From Bactericera cockerelli (lineage: Eukaryota > Arthropoda > Insecta > Hemiptera > Triozidae): a stretch of DNA of 64,000 bases. Location: positions 13,700,439-13,764,438 of the forward strand of contig CM044961.1 of NCBI GenBank assembly GCA_024516035.1, written 5' to 3'. The stretch's first letter is position 1; each line of letters begins with the position of its first letter. Shown here piece after piece: positions 37,101 through 43,279 of the stretch. The notes beneath the pieces are model-generated. The model saw nothing but the letters and a program-made list of their open reading frames with translations, did no database searches and was not told the origin of the DNA. A program made the position numbers and the translations under genes.

Positions 37101-37940
37101 TTGTGAGTTTCCAGCAAATGGATTGTGTAAAACTTTTGACTCAAATGACATAATATGTAGATGTTAGAGATGTTAACAATAAAAAATATTGTCAAGGCAT
37201 TTTTGTCAAACATATGATTACCTGTACTAGTTTGTCTCCTTTCAAAACATCCAAATGTAATCCAACAGGAGGTTTGCCAGCCCTGAAACATAAATAGTGA
37301 AGTGATATTATTTGAAATGATAATGAAAGACTTCTTTTCAATTCTGTATTGAAATTATACATTTTTATTATTCATAGCTTTGAACTTCCAGAAATAGGTA
37401 GTTGTGATATCATCTTTGTGTTAATTTTTATTATGACTTTTTAGCATTTTTTTTAGTATGCTCTGTGTTATAGCTTGCACATCCTGTAGAATGGCTCCCC
37501 TCTGATGGGTGAGAAGTGACACAATACTTACCCCATTTGGTTGCTGGATCAACATGAGCACACCAGAAGATACCCCTTACAAATGATTATAACCAAATTT
37601 AGAATATGATTTCTATGTTGGATCTGGGGATTGAATGGTAATTTATACACCACCCATCCATTTAGTTGTTTTCACACTTCCCTCTATTTGAAGTCTGTTG
37701 TAATATCTCAGAAATCTGCCAGTAAGGAAGATTGTGAGGTCAGGGTTTCCTAGTTTACTCTTTGATAGAAACCCCCAGCTAGACAACATTAGATATTGTG
37801 AAGAAGGTTAATTACTAGACTTTTTAAATTTCGTGTCAATCAAAATAAGCTTCATATCATATCTCAATCTTTTACTACATACAATGTGTAGCAGGATTGA
37901 CAAGAACTTACCATTTTGGCACTTCGTAATGGCTAGCCAT
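12626..37940 (-). CDS. NIPP1: NIPP1 / PPP1R8: nuclear inhibitor of protein phosphatase 1, gene span
   Basis: Seven coding exons give about 375 residues, close to fly and human NIPP1. The nuclear protein targets and inhibits protein phosphatase 1 in splicing and chromatin regulation. Residues 1-10 [10 protein letters not shown] join [12 protein letters not shown]. The FHA domain follows, with GRN (43-45), SCSRVHA (57-63) and THGTFIG (82-88). [14 protein letters not shown] starts at 154. RITF at 188-191 is the PP1-docking RVxF motif. It is followed by [19 protein letters not shown]. The C terminus has the [10 protein letters not shown] and PAPSLLV blocks. Phases agree at every junction. Exons 4 and 7 each contain a pair of opposite one-base shifts. 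The gene converges on the sugar receptor. Confidence 0.95.
12817..13735. other. NIPP1 last intron, exon-proximal part
   Basis: The intron sequence next to exon 7 (CTGAAACGAAAAAGAAAAGT) is repeated at 13688-13730. The 830 bases between contain at least five spaced copies of AAAACT-x-GCTCATTCC-like motifs (about 12912, 13060, 13100, 13340, 13370, 13400). No coding seen. Confidence 0.5.
14030..14755 (-). pseudogene. Degenerate retroelement C-terminal domain
   Basis: Minus-strand pieces read [35 protein letters not shown] then [10 protein letters not shown], and at the end [20 protein letters not shown]. These fit the C-terminal domain seen in many invertebrate retroelement proteins (N-L-N-D-I-I, DGxxPDGxxxxPWxxG, WDxxxxD, QRISxAIQRGNAxSVxG). 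I recall this family but cannot name its clade with certainty. The P-D and W-D spacing hints at a PD-(D/E)xK nuclease. Stops and shifts interrupt it, and the [16 protein letters not shown] block is tandemly doubled (14190-14340). Confidence 0.6.
14756..16700. repeat. Minisatellite with 75-bp higher-order repeat, NIPP1 last intron
   Basis: A 19-20-bp monomer (GATGAGAAACTAGAATTT) repeats over 1.9 kb. The first 1.1 kb mixes variants irregularly. From 15871 to about 16620 four monomer types form a 75-bp unit repeated ten times, phased at 15871, 15946, 16021, 16096, 16171, 16246, 16321, 16395, 16472 and 16547. A single older copy of this arrangement is near 15236. Confidence 0.95.
16700..17160. 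other. Intron DNA, unassigned
   Basis: Open frames at 16794-17027 (minus) and 17030-17239 (plus) have no motif I recognise. Confidence 0.3.
17158..17202. repeat. Poly(T) tract
   Basis: About 44 consecutive T. It may be the tail of a minus-strand retroposed copy; the adjoining sequence is not identified. Confidence 0.9.
17974..18117 (-). CDS. NIPP1: NIPP1 coding exon 6
   Basis: Acceptor TTCACTCCAG, donor GTAAGA. Phase 1 in, phase 1 out. It is serine- and proline-rich: [16 protein letters not shown], then [20 protein letters not shown] and [17 protein letters not shown] corresponds to the PYPNLAPDVD region of vertebrate NIPP1. Confidence 0.9.
18358..18416. repeat. Inverted duplication of a SINE 5' end
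   Basis: GCCACGGAGGCTGGGTTC, a spacer holding another copy of GAACCCAGCCTCTTAG, and the complement GAACCCAGCCTCCGTGGC. It lies directly at the start of the tRNA-derived SINE at 18.4 kb. Confidence 0.85.
18403..18675 (+). repeat. tRNA-derived SINE carrying the shared body domain
   Basis: The tRNA-like head starts at CCTCCGTGGCGTAGCGG and has the B box GAGTTCGATCCCCGG. The body CCCAGGCTGGGTGAGGTTAA, then GCGAATGGAGGGTGAAACCC, is the same domain as in the 5S SINEs. The tail is GGAAGGGCACCCAGCCATAA. Only about 100 bases separate it from the NIPP1 exon 5 donor side. Confidence 0.85.
18775..19108 (-). CDS. NIPP1: NIPP1 coding exon 5, PP1-docking region
   Basis: Acceptor GTGTCTCTCAG, donor GTGAGT. 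Clean 334-nt exon: [59 protein letters not shown] and [14 protein letters not shown] replaces the RVTF of vertebrates and still fits the RVxF consensus. The intron to exon 4 is about 15 kb. Confidence 0.97.
19155..19690 (-). repeat. Cluster of LINE-type 3' tails
   Basis: Three minus-strand tails (starts near 19355, 19500 and 19690) carry GGTGGAAGAGATTGCC and GCAATAACCCCGCCC or close variants. They run into AT-rich sequence with AATAAAG signals. A 35-bp duplication (TATATACAGTAGAATACAAT, twice) is at 19190-19250. They lie just upstream of NIPP1 exon 5. Confidence 0.6.
19745..19905 (-). repeat. tRNA-derived SINE, CTCACGAGGTATGAG family
   Basis: The segment TTTTCCTCACGAGGTATGAG, then CATCCAAGTACAGACC and a decayed tRNA head to about 19905, matches copies at 34.6, 35.2 and 46.2 kb. 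It lies in the large NIPP1 intron. Confidence 0.65.
19928..20151 (-). repeat. tRNA-derived SINE, GAAACAGGAGC-ended family, 5' head interrupted
   Basis: On the minus strand it runs from B box GGTCCCGGGTTCGATCCCC through CGTGTTGACCCAGCACC and GTGTCACTTCTCGCC to GCTCCTGTTTCATGG. The tRNA head is cut after TTCCGCAT, where another element (20152 onward) joins. Confidence 0.75.
20152..20345. repeat. Dispersed element starting GGCCGGAGCGAA
   Basis: About 190 bases (GCCTGGGGTCTCAAAAGTTT, CTCATCAATACG complement, CCACCTCGAGCTTAAAGTTT) match 33565-33735 in inverted orientation. Both copies join the same SINE family at the same site next to TA. The type is unknown. Confidence 0.65.
21201..21397 (-). 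repeat. 5S rRNA-derived SINE
   Basis: Read on the minus strand it contains the 5S-like GAAGTTAAGCAACATCC, GGATTGGTGACC and the body CACTCAGGCTGGTTGAGG, then GCAAATGGAGGGTAAAA. It lies in the large NIPP1 intron. Confidence 0.8.
21430..22400 (-). repeat. Dispersed copies related to the 270-bp satellite
   Basis: Two or three minus-strand pieces (21430-21600, 21985-22215, 22215-22390) share CTTGCTCCGTTCGGCG, GCGGCGCCAGG, GGAATCAAAAGTGT and GCGGGCTGACACTTTT with the array at 29-30.2 kb, and are diverged by about a fifth or more. A perfect short palindrome, TTCGAATTTTAAAATTCGAA, is at about 22153. Confidence 0.75.
22400..23460. other. Intron DNA, unassigned
   Basis: Part of the 15-kb NIPP1 intron. 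No gene, RNA or known repeat is recognised apart from short A tracts. Confidence 0.3.
23465..23690 (+). repeat. tRNA-derived SINE, family ending CCTTCCACTAAAG
   Basis: The tRNA-like head includes GTGGTTAACGCGCTGGTCTA and B box GGTTCGAATCCCACC. The body has GACTCTGAGGGTTAGGTGG, then GGTGGTTACCTTCCACTAAA and an (ATT)n tail. Confidence 0.8.
24534..24780 (-). pseudogene. Non-LTR retrotransposon ORF2 C terminus
   Basis: Minus strand reads [20 protein letters not shown], then [19 protein letters not shown] and [13 protein letters not shown] before a stop. The R-x-x-H-xxx-E-C-x-x-Y context with C-x-C is the C-terminal zinc-knuckle region after RNase H in jockey/I-type LINEs. The frame is open for about 75 residues, so this is a fairly young 3' fragment. 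Confidence 0.8.
24946..25140 (+). repeat. 5S rRNA-derived SINE
   Basis: It reads GCCAGCGTCGATGACGCG, GATCACCGAAGTTAAGCAAC, then the body CATCCAGGCTGGTTGAGG and CACCCCCGTCGTGATGAGA. Part of the 5S head (GGATGGGTGACC) is deleted compared with the copy at 8.8 kb. Confidence 0.8.
25550..25800 (+). repeat. Dispersed repeat starting GCGGGCTGTCGCCCGC
   Basis: It reads GATAGCGGGCTGTCGCCCGC to CAGTGAGTGAGTGAG. About 85-90 percent like 56553-56790. GC-rich start, AT tail; likely a retroelement 3' end, class unsure. Confidence 0.7.
26286..26430 (-). repeat. tRNA-derived SINE head
   Basis: The minus strand contains GTGGTTACGGCGCGGCACTG and GTGGATCGAATCCCACCCC, the A- and B-box regions of a tRNA-like promoter. 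The body is not recognised in the other families. Confidence 0.5.
26485..27535. mobile_element. Pogo/Tigger-like DNA transposon remnant
   Basis: Left end CAGTAAACTTTGCCTATAAC after TA, right end GTCGTTATAGGCGAAATTTA, forming imperfect terminal inverted repeats. GTCGTTATA-type motifs recur at both ends (six or more), as in Tigger and other pogo elements whose ends read CAGT...ATAACGA. The inside is noncoding and holds a complete tRNA-type SINE (26832-27098), so the element is the older insertion. Confidence 0.7.
26832..27098 (-). repeat. tRNA-derived SINE, GAAACAGGAGC-ended family
   Basis: The minus-strand head GCGCACGAAGAGCTCAGTAG runs on to B box CCCGGGTTGGAACCCCC. The body ends at GCTCCTGTTTCATAG. 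It lies inside the pogo/Tigger-like element at 26.5-27.5 kb. Confidence 0.8.
27540..28140. other. Unassigned DNA with diverged satellite pieces
   Basis: 27955-28120 holds two partial, diverged copies of the 270-bp satellite (GTTCGAACATAATTTTTGGC, CACCCCTGGGCGGCACCG). TTTATGTTCACACCAGA is tandemly doubled at about 27599. Confidence 0.5.
28140..28285 (+). repeat. SINE 3' fragment, CTCACGAGGTATGAG family
   Basis: It reads AAAAATGAGTAGTTACTTG, ACGACCAGTGACGGCATTAC, then GCTACCCACAAAAATTGTG and AAGAGGCCTTGTGTTTCAC. The tRNA head is missing. LINE-like coding starts directly after it. Confidence 0.6.
28286..28740 (+). pseudogene. Non-LTR retrotransposon RNase H / C-terminal remnant
   Basis: Broken frames read [14 protein letters not shown], then [39 protein letters not shown] and [19 protein letters not shown]. 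The G-N-x-x-A-D-x-L box is the end of RNase H and T-R-L-R-I-G-H-T plus V-K-H-I-L the jockey/I-type C terminus. Stops and shifts show it is old. It shares its motif order with the minus-strand copy at 24.5 kb. Confidence 0.75.
28770..28965 (-). repeat. tRNA-derived SINE body, shared-domain family
   Basis: On the minus strand it reads GAGGCTGGCATTTCCGGCCC, CAGGCTGGGTGAGGTTAATG, then GCGAATGGAGGGTAAAACCC. The adjoining CAACCATGAGGTTGAACAAC segment also follows the copy at 18.4-18.75 kb. The tRNA head is missing. Confidence 0.75.
28968..30245 (+). repeat. 265-273-bp satellite array, five copies
   Basis: The mark GATTGCCGCCCCTGGGCG falls at 28979 (variant), 29244, 29513, 29784 and 30057. Units also share CCGAACGGAGCAAGATAGA, AGTCGGAAAATCCCTTTAAA and TTTTGATTCCAGGA. 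Adjacent units are about 90-95 percent alike. Open frames of about 82 codons repeat on both strands with the unit and are by-products. Solitary copies at 21.4-22.4 and 28.0 kb are in the same intron. Confidence 0.95.
30340..30760. other. Intron DNA with short palindrome
   Basis: AATACTTCCGATTTCTAATA at 30399 continues into its complement, giving nested inverted repeats, as at 9.98 kb. Otherwise unassigned. Confidence 0.4.
30800..31190. repeat. CA-rich microsatellite, CACACACCACAC type
   Basis: About 390 bases of (CA)n interrupted by CACC at irregular spacing. Open on both strands in several frames, giving false ORFs rich in C/V or H/T. Confidence 0.97.
31191..31822 (+). repeat. Retroelement-like repeat with 188-bp internal tandem copies
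   Basis: ATGTCATTTAGGT starts units at about 31193, 31381 and 31568; each holds GCGTAGCTCAAGAA, ATTTCGCGATC, GAGTTGATAGGTCGTC. The 3' part has AATTTCAGGTTTCTCGGTCA, a CATACATACACA microsatellite and TTTTATAGATATAGATTAAA. This end structure is typical of arthropod non-LTR 3' ends; the clade is unknown. Confidence 0.65.
31830..32930. other. Intron DNA, unassigned
   Basis: Only the CTGTGATTGG-core repeat at 32805-32862 and a tRNA-like B box near 32930 are recognised. Confidence 0.4.
33068..33290 (+). repeat. tRNA-derived SINE, ATT-tailed family
   Basis: It reads CTGGTATCTCAGTGGTAAAG, then TCCTCCCATTTGGCC, CTTACTGCTGGAATAATGGG and a TATTATTAATATTA tail. The B box is decayed. Confidence 0.8.
33290..33565. 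other. Intron DNA, unassigned
   Basis: AT-rich, nothing recognised. Confidence 0.3.
33565..33735. repeat. Dispersed element, inverted copy of 20.15-20.35 kb
   Basis: It reads CACTCGAAACTTCAAGCTCG to GATTCGCTCCGGCCTA. A fragment of the GAAACAGGAGC-type SINE head (TTCCGCATGGCAAGC) follows at once. Confidence 0.65.
33785..34290. other. Intron DNA upstream of the NIPP1 exon 4 donor
   Basis: Poly(T) and poly(A) tracts (34110-34130, 34260-34280) lie against the exon. No gene seen. Confidence 0.4.
34295..34509 (-). CDS. NIPP1: NIPP1 coding exon 4, with two compensating shifts
   Basis: Acceptor CCCATCTCAG, donor GTGAGT. It starts [18 protein letters not shown], the end of the FHA domain, then [11 protein letters not shown] missing base after GGCGC moves the conserved [12 protein letters not shown] into the next frame. 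A later gain restores the frame for [13 protein letters not shown]. The exon length (215) and both phases are right, so the two shifts cancel. As written, the main frame meets a TGA near 34348. Confidence 0.92.
34556..34806 (-). repeat. tRNA-derived SINE, CTCACGAGGTATGAG family
   Basis: From the minus-strand head (GTCACCGTGGCAGAGTGAG, with the middle deleted) through TCCACTCATACCTCGTGAGG to GCGCTACCCACAAAAAATTG. The tail AAGAGGCCTTGTG recurs at 28.26 kb and, diverged, near 375. Confidence 0.75.
34845..34978 (-). repeat. tRNA-derived SINE, same family as 43.1 kb
   Basis: The minus strand reads CCGGCCTCAGTAGCTTGATC, then CAAGTCGCGGTTTCAGGGTG and CTTGTGATATCACGAAAGTG. It lies between NIPP1 exons 3 and 4. 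Confidence 0.7.
35150..35378 (-). repeat. tRNA-derived SINE, CTCACGAGGTATGAG family, diverged
   Basis: It contains ATCACAATTTTAGAGGGTAG, GCGCAGAATTATAGG and CTTACGAGGTATGAGTGAAC, then CACCCAAGCACAGAGTAG. The order is as in the other copies. Confidence 0.65.
35510..35670 (+). repeat. LINE-type 3' tail
   Basis: It reads TTGCCACAGGCAATAACCCC then GCCCTTTAAGTAGTACATTA and ends at CCTCCTAATAAAG. This has the tail motif and polyadenylation signal of the family at 19.2-19.7 and 55.5-56.0 kb. A related minus-strand piece is at 35100-35140. Confidence 0.55.
35768..35921 (-). CDS. NIPP1: NIPP1 coding exon 3, FHA core
   Basis: Acceptor TTCTTGCAG, donor GTGAGTA. It encodes [20 protein letters not shown], then [14 protein letters not shown] and FLVDLGS. 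The G-R-N and S-x-R-V-H residues of the phosphothreonine-binding FHA fold are present. Phase 0 in, phase 1 out, no indel. Confidence 0.97.
35982..36200 (+). repeat. tRNA-derived SINE, shared-domain family, diverged
   Basis: The head is degraded (GTTTGATCCCTGGTTG). CAATTCTGTTCCCTCCAAAT is followed by CTAAGTGAGGTTAATGTGGG and AACAAATGGAGGGCAAAACC. It lies in the NIPP1 intron upstream of exon 3. Confidence 0.75.
36941..37160 (+). repeat. 5S rRNA-derived SINE, diverged
   Basis: The head starts GCCAGTGTCAATGGCACATT. The body has CACCTGGACTGGGTGAGG. It lies in the NIPP1 intron just downstream of coding exon 2, in the opposite orientation to the gene. Confidence 0.7.
37222..37282 (-). CDS. NIPP1: NIPP1 coding exon 2
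   Basis: Acceptor TATGTTTCAG on the minus strand, donor GTAATC. It reads [20 protein letters not shown], the strand that leads into the FHA domain. Phase 2 in, phase 0 out. Confidence 0.95.
37440..37645 (-). repeat. tRNA-derived SINE, GAAACAGGAGC-ended family, diverged
   Basis: The minus strand holds GTGCTCATGTTGATCCAGCA and TTGTGTCACTTCTCACCCAT. The B box region is decayed. It lies between NIPP1 exons 1 and 2. Confidence 0.65.
37912..37940 (-). CDS. NIPP1: NIPP1 coding exon 1
   Basis: Start codon at 37940-37938, frame MASHYEVPK and TG of a split Trp, then donor GTAAGT at 37911-37906. The short exon matches the family N terminus, an acidic/aromatic motif followed by W-A-G-K-P-P. It is only 29 coding bases and was found by looking for a phase-2 donor. 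The 5' UTR and promoter lie above 37940. Confidence 0.88.
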
Positions 37941-38400
37941 GCTTATATATTTAGTGGATTATGTAGGATTATGTACATAAGAGCTTTTTTACTAAAATTT
38001 GAACAAGAAAATTCCGTCTATCTAACAAGAAAAGCTGAAACTCAGCTTGAAAATATCAAAAAGGACTGTGATAATCAGCGGTTCCATGTAGGCTAGGGAT
38101 TGCTAGGAAATTGAATTATTTTGAAATCTCGCGCCATGGACACGAGTTTTATTTTGAGAACTCTTTTCAAATTATTGAGTTTCCAATCTCTCAACTGATT
38201 TAGTTTGTGAATTTTAAGGAACTTTTTAACCATACTCGCTAATGGACGGACATGAACATAACAAACAACTTTATTATACAGGATCGAATGGTCAATTAAA
38301 TTAAGATTAAATCCAATTAAGTTTTTTAGTTATAATGCAATTGATACTAATCTTATATTCATTTTAAGATTAGATTATCAAAACGAAATGACACTGAATA

Positions 38401-40054
38401 TACAGGGTGTCCCACCAAACTTGGACACCTCAAATTACTCGGCCCCTGAAAGAGTTTTTGAAAAATAAAAAATCCTAGGGTACATGGTCTAATTATGCGG
38501 TTTCAGTCATGAAATTTTTTTTATACAGGGTGGTTCAAAAGTCAGAAATTGAGGTGTCAACTTTCGATTTTTAAATAGATCGACCTGAATTTTATTTGAT
38601 AATTTTACTTCTAAATGGTTCTTAAGTACTTTTTTAAACAAAAATTTTACATACAGGGTGGTTTTTTTTCGACCAATTTTTTTTCTAAATCTCGAATAAC
38701 TCAAGTTTGTTTAATTTTTTCGATAACAAGAATACAGAGTGTTTGTGTAATGAAAACACGCACTTTTAATTGGCATCAAAAATTTTTATACAGGGTGGTT
38801 CACAAGTGAAATAATTACTTGATTTTTTTTAAAGCTGAGTTTTTTTAATTTTTTTATTTGGGATTAATAATTCTTACCTAATTTTACACATTTTTTGTTA
38901 GTCATATCGAAAAACGAAACTAAAGAGTTGTACAAGGTGAGACATAATTTTTTTGTGACACCCTGTATATGGGCAGTCAAAGAGACGTAAAATTAAATAT
39001 AAAAACTAAATGTGCAAGAAAAACTTTGATTTTTAATGATATCAAAAAGTTATGGTGTTTTAACTAATATTGTCGCATGGACCACCCTGTATATACTCTT
39101 AAACTATCATGTGGGTACTCGAGGTTGTATAAAATTCAACGAAGACTTCGAGTCGTGGGGAAAAACAAGTAAAAAACACGAATTTTGAAGCCATTTTCAA
39201 TTTGGTGTACATACTGAATGATTTTAAAACTAGAAATAAAAAGTAGGTAGGTGTAGACACAAAATTGAAAATGGCTTTTTGAATTCATTTTCTTTCAGAT
39301 TTGGACTCCTCGTTGAATTTAGACAATTTCGACTACCCATATGATGTTTTAAGTAAATATCTACAGGGTGGTCCATGTGACAATATTAGTTAAAACACCA
39401 TAACTTTTTTATATAATTAAAAATCGAAGTTTTTCTTGCACATTTAGTTTTTATGTTTAATTTTACGTCTGTTTGACTGCCCATATACAGGGTGTCACAA
39501 AAAAATTATGTCTCACCCTGTACAACACTTTAGTTTTGTTTTTCGATATGACTAACAAAAAATGTGTAAAATTAGGTTAGAATTATTAATCCTAAATAAA
39601 AAATTAAAAAAACTCAGTTTTAAAAAAAATCAAGTAATTATTTCACTTGTGAACCACCCAGTATAAAAAAATTTGATGCCAATTGAAAGTGCGTGTTTTC
39701 ATTACACAAACACTCTCTATTCTTGTTATCGAAAAAATTAAACAAACTTGAGTTATTCGAGATTTAGAAAAAAAATTGGTCGAAAAAAAAACCACCCTGT
39801 ATGTAAAATTTTTGTTTAAAAAAGTACTTAGGAACCATTTAGAAGTAAAATCATCAAATAAAATTCAGGTCGATCTATTTAAAAATCGAAAGTTGACACC
39901 TCAATTTCTGACTTGTGAACCACCCTGTATAAAAAGAATTTCATGACTGAAACCGCATAATTAGACCATGTACCCTAGGATTTTTTATTTTTCAAAAACT
40001 CTTTCAGGGGCCGAGTAATTTGAGGTGTCCGAGTTTGGTGGGACACCCTGTATA
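38401..40054. mobile_element. Foldback element A, 1.65-kb palindrome
   Basis: Arms of about 800 bp (38401-39205, 39255-40054) are near-exact complements around a spacer of about 50 bp. The ends are TACAGGGTGTCCCACC and its complement. Inside each arm TACAGGGTG recurs: left arm 38401, 38523, 38652 and 38789 forward, then near 38960 and 39084 reversed; the right arm mirrors this. No coding. Such an end-to-end palindrome fits a non-autonomous foldback transposon. It lies just upstream of the NIPP1 start codon, in its promoter-proximal flank. Confidence 0.9.
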
Positions 40055-40057
40055 ACA

Positions 40058-40150
40058 AAATTTATTTTCCTGCATCCGTGTCGTTGTGACCACTTAACGG
40101 CCCTGAGTCCAGGGTCCTGAGTTCAAATCTCTAGGTGGATTGAATTTTTC
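40058..40150 (+). repeat. tRNA-derived SINE head
   Basis: It reads GTGTCGTTGTGACCACTTAA, then CTGAGTTCAAATCTCTAGG, an imperfect B box. It abuts the right end of foldback element A. Confidence 0.4.
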
Positions 40151-40159
40151 AACATTTTT

Positions 40160-40505
40160 TTCCCTATTAACAATGACAATAATAATTATGAGGTTGCCAA
40201 TTGTGGCCCAACTTAGAATGGCTCATTGATTCAACGATACCAATGGCACGTAACCACATGGAAATTAATTTGGATAAATTTTATTAAATGGATATAAAAG
40301 AAACTCGATATTATGGGAATTAATTTATTAAAAGGTCCTTTTATGGGAGCAGAGCAGAGTTTACCTAAGTTATTGAGAGGTTTGACTGGGCAATTTCCAC
40401 CCAGAGGAAGGCGAAACCTACGTGTTACATGTTACAATGTTACATACATAAAATAATACAGGACTTTGTAGCCAACATCGAATATTACTCAGATTTTAGT
40501 CTAGA
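40160..40505. other. Intergenic DNA, unassigned
   Basis: Nothing recognised. Confidence 0.3.
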
Positions 40506-40508
40506 CAT

Positions 40509-40705
40509 GGAATAATAATAATAATATCGCTATATTTATGTCGCATTACCATTTGTCTACCATCAGTAAGCCCATGACGTTTACTATGTCTTCGAAATCA
40601 TAAAAATGGGACGATAATTTGTCACGTCCTGGGTGGATTTTGAATCCGCGACCTCTGGATTATCAGACCAACGCAACTCGACGTTTTGACCACTGAGCTA
40701 CCGCC
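40509..40705 (-). repeat. tRNA-derived SINE, ATT-tailed family
   Basis: The minus-strand head GTAGCTCAGTGGTCAAAACG is followed by a degraded B box (GGATTCAAAATCC), the body and a (TTA)n tail. Confidence 0.7.
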
Positions 40706-40839
40706 AGCATCTCTTTGACGCCGTCTAACGACGCGTGACATAGTGAGTTTTGAATTTAGTAGGATGTTACTCAAAGAAAATATTTTTGGCACGAAACGAG
40801 CCGAAACCAATGAACCTAGTTGCAACCAATATTATGTAC

Positions 40840-42340
40840 TGGTGGGCTGTCTCTGTCAACTTAACGGTTCACAGCCCACCTAACGGGGGTCGATATCTCG
40901 AAAACGGTAGGTGAAAAAAAAGATTTTTTGATGGTACAAAACGTTGAGCCATAATAATTGTAAAAAATCCGTTCTGTTGGACTATCAACTTAACGCAGCT
41001 TCTCTCAGGTACTCGGAATAAAACTCCTCTTTCGAAATAGGTGTCTAAAGAAATCAACGATTTTTGATATCTCAAAAACATTCACAAGGAGGTAGTACCA
41101 AAGAGGTCTGTAAAGGCACCCCTTGTGTCATCTCCAGACCTCCATGGTGAAGATGTTAAAACATGTACCTCTTGATCCGAAGTTCAAATACCGAACGTGG
41201 CTGAAGTTTCAAATTGATTTCTTTTTTTACTTCTGGAATTGACCGAGGAACTATCTGCCCTGAAGTTTCGCTCAACGTGGTTCACAAGCAGGTAAGTACC
41301 TACCTAAGTGTCCATCCATATTTTACAGAAACGATGGAATAAAAAAAGAGCAGTATTACAGGAGACACAGCACTCTAGTACCAAAGAGGTCGCCAGAAAG
41401 GCATGTCCTGTGGTCTTCACGTTCTTCTCAAGACAGGTCTTCTCTTTGTTATCCAGAGGTCTCAAGAGCCAGGACTCAAGACTGCCGAGAGGATTTGAAA
41501 GTACTCCGAGTGCCGGATCTACCCGATGCATTCAGTAATCAGTTTATCAGTGTACCATAAGTCACGTCGGAGGCACAAGACTCCGTGCCGCGTTTCTAAA
41601 ATAAATCAACGTGTGAGAGATTTTTTTTTAAGCGAAAAAAAAAATAAACAAATAAAAATTATAATATTCTTAACAAGTACTTATTATCTACAGCGAAGAA
41701 GCGCTCTATGTTGTGATAATTTTTTTCGGTTTATTTTTGGAATTATTTTTCCTCTGTTTCGGCGATGTTTGTCGTGGCTGCCCAGTTATGCTGCCGCCTC
41801 GCGGGATATTCCGTGGATGTGAATTTTTTTTGACAGTTTTTTAATGAAAATTTATCTTTGAAAAAGTACCTTAATTATTATGTTAAGTTCTAGTTTTCTT
41901 ATTCATTTTCTAAGAATTTTGTGTTCACGTCAATACTTTTCATTTTTGAAGCAAATAGTGTTTTGAGTTTTTCACGTAATTTATTTTATCTATCTACCTT
42001 ACCTATCTACTGTAATTATTCCATTAGATAACTGCATTAAAATAATGAATTTACCATGATACCTAAACTGATTAAAGAACCAGAATAAAAATTTTATTAT
42101 TATTTTAACTATAAAAAATATCATATATTGTCATTTGATAATAATATTACCCATTTATTATTAAAAAATTAAAAAAAAACTGATAAGTAAATAGATAGCT
42201 ACCGCACGTTCATTATGCGGTTAAAATTTTGAACGAAGTTTTTTTTTTTTTGTTTACAACAACCATTGATCTCTACCTTACGGAATCTTCAATGTTTTGG
42301 GGTTTAAAATTTTTAATTTTACTAGCGGAGATTGCAAGCT
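40840..42340. other. Intergenic DNA, unassigned
   Basis: It contains GTAGTACCAAAGAGGTC twice (41092, 41378) in a possible old duplication, and a GC-richer patch at 41755-41820. Open frames at 41304-41538 on both strands and at 41526-41822 show no known motif. Confidence 0.3.
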
Positions 42341-42544
42341 TATTACACCTATTCCAGTCGAATCACTAAAGTTAACCAACTTTCAGCATGAATGAAAAAT
42401 GAGTCGGTACAGGTCTTAGCCGTGCATCTATCGATCTCTAGAACAGTGTTTGTTGCTATCTTTTCCTTACTCAGATCCTCAGGCTGGGTGAGGTAAACAT
42501 GAGTAGCTGGATACTTTATCCACCGAAAGTGGGATTCCTCATGG

Positions 42545-42690
42545 TGATTCCGCCAAAGTAGTCTGGTAATCCATGAAGCATAGAGATCTGCTGGTTCGAA
42601 TCCAACCCAATGCATTCATTTTTTCTTATTTATTCGAGTTTGTGATCACATAATAATATGACTTTGAGGGTTAGGTAGTAGAAAATGCAT
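42545..42690 (+). repeat. tRNA-derived SINE, family ending CCTTCCACTAAAG, truncated
   Basis: The B box GGTTCGAATCCAACCC is followed by GACTTTGAGGGTTAGGTAG. The 3' part after AAAATGCATT is missing. A degenerate shared-domain sequence (CAGGCTGGGTGAGG at about 42480) lies just before it. Confidence 0.65.
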
Positions 42691-43119
42691 TACAAGTATG
42701 TATGTTGTTAAAATAATTAAAATTAGGCGATCTTCATCATTAGACTACCGCAGTCAAAATGAGGGCGAGACACGAGACAGTGAATACATATTATAATATC
42801 ACTGACACCATACAATGGGCTTTTTTCAATAAAATTCTAGCACAAACAATTAGCCTAATTTGTAGATGTAAGGAAGAAATAATAGGAGAAGTTACCATGA
42901 TTAAGAATACTGTATTTAAATTCATTAAAACGATGACATAATACCACAAAAGACTGCTCATCAACACCTACCACATGCCACAGAGGATTGCATCATCGGG
43001 AACGGTGTACCACTGCACCCAGACGGAGAGATAACCACTAAAGTAAATAGTGTTTCTAGCTCTGTGTTCTAGGGAGACTAATGATTGATAACCACCTCCA
43101 GAATAAATTGTGTCAGTAG

Positions 43120-43275
43120 AAGTTAACCGACCTCAGTAGCTTGATCGATAAGGCGGCGAACTTGTACCCTGGAGGTCTTTGGTTCATGTCCCAAGTTCAG
43201 CAAAGATTTAGTAAAGTGAGTTTGAGTAGTTGTGACATCACAAAAGTGATTTACACAAACATGATAACTAAACAG
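43120..43275 (+). repeat. tRNA-derived SINE with TGACATCACAAAAGTG body
   Basis: The head reads GACCTCAGTAGCTTGATCGA, with a decayed B box GGTTCATGTCCCAAG. The body TTGTGACATCACAAAAGTGA is followed by CAAACATGATAAC. Reverse copies lie at 34.85-34.97, 50.28-50.39 and 63.0-63.08 kb. Confidence 0.7.
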
Positions 43276-43279
43276 TAGA

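Noticed and set aside
38401..40054. Long inverted repeat as a viral or retroviral terminal repeat
   Set aside because: LTRs are direct repeats with TG...CA ends; this is a palindrome with TACAGGGTG ends and no gag or pol.
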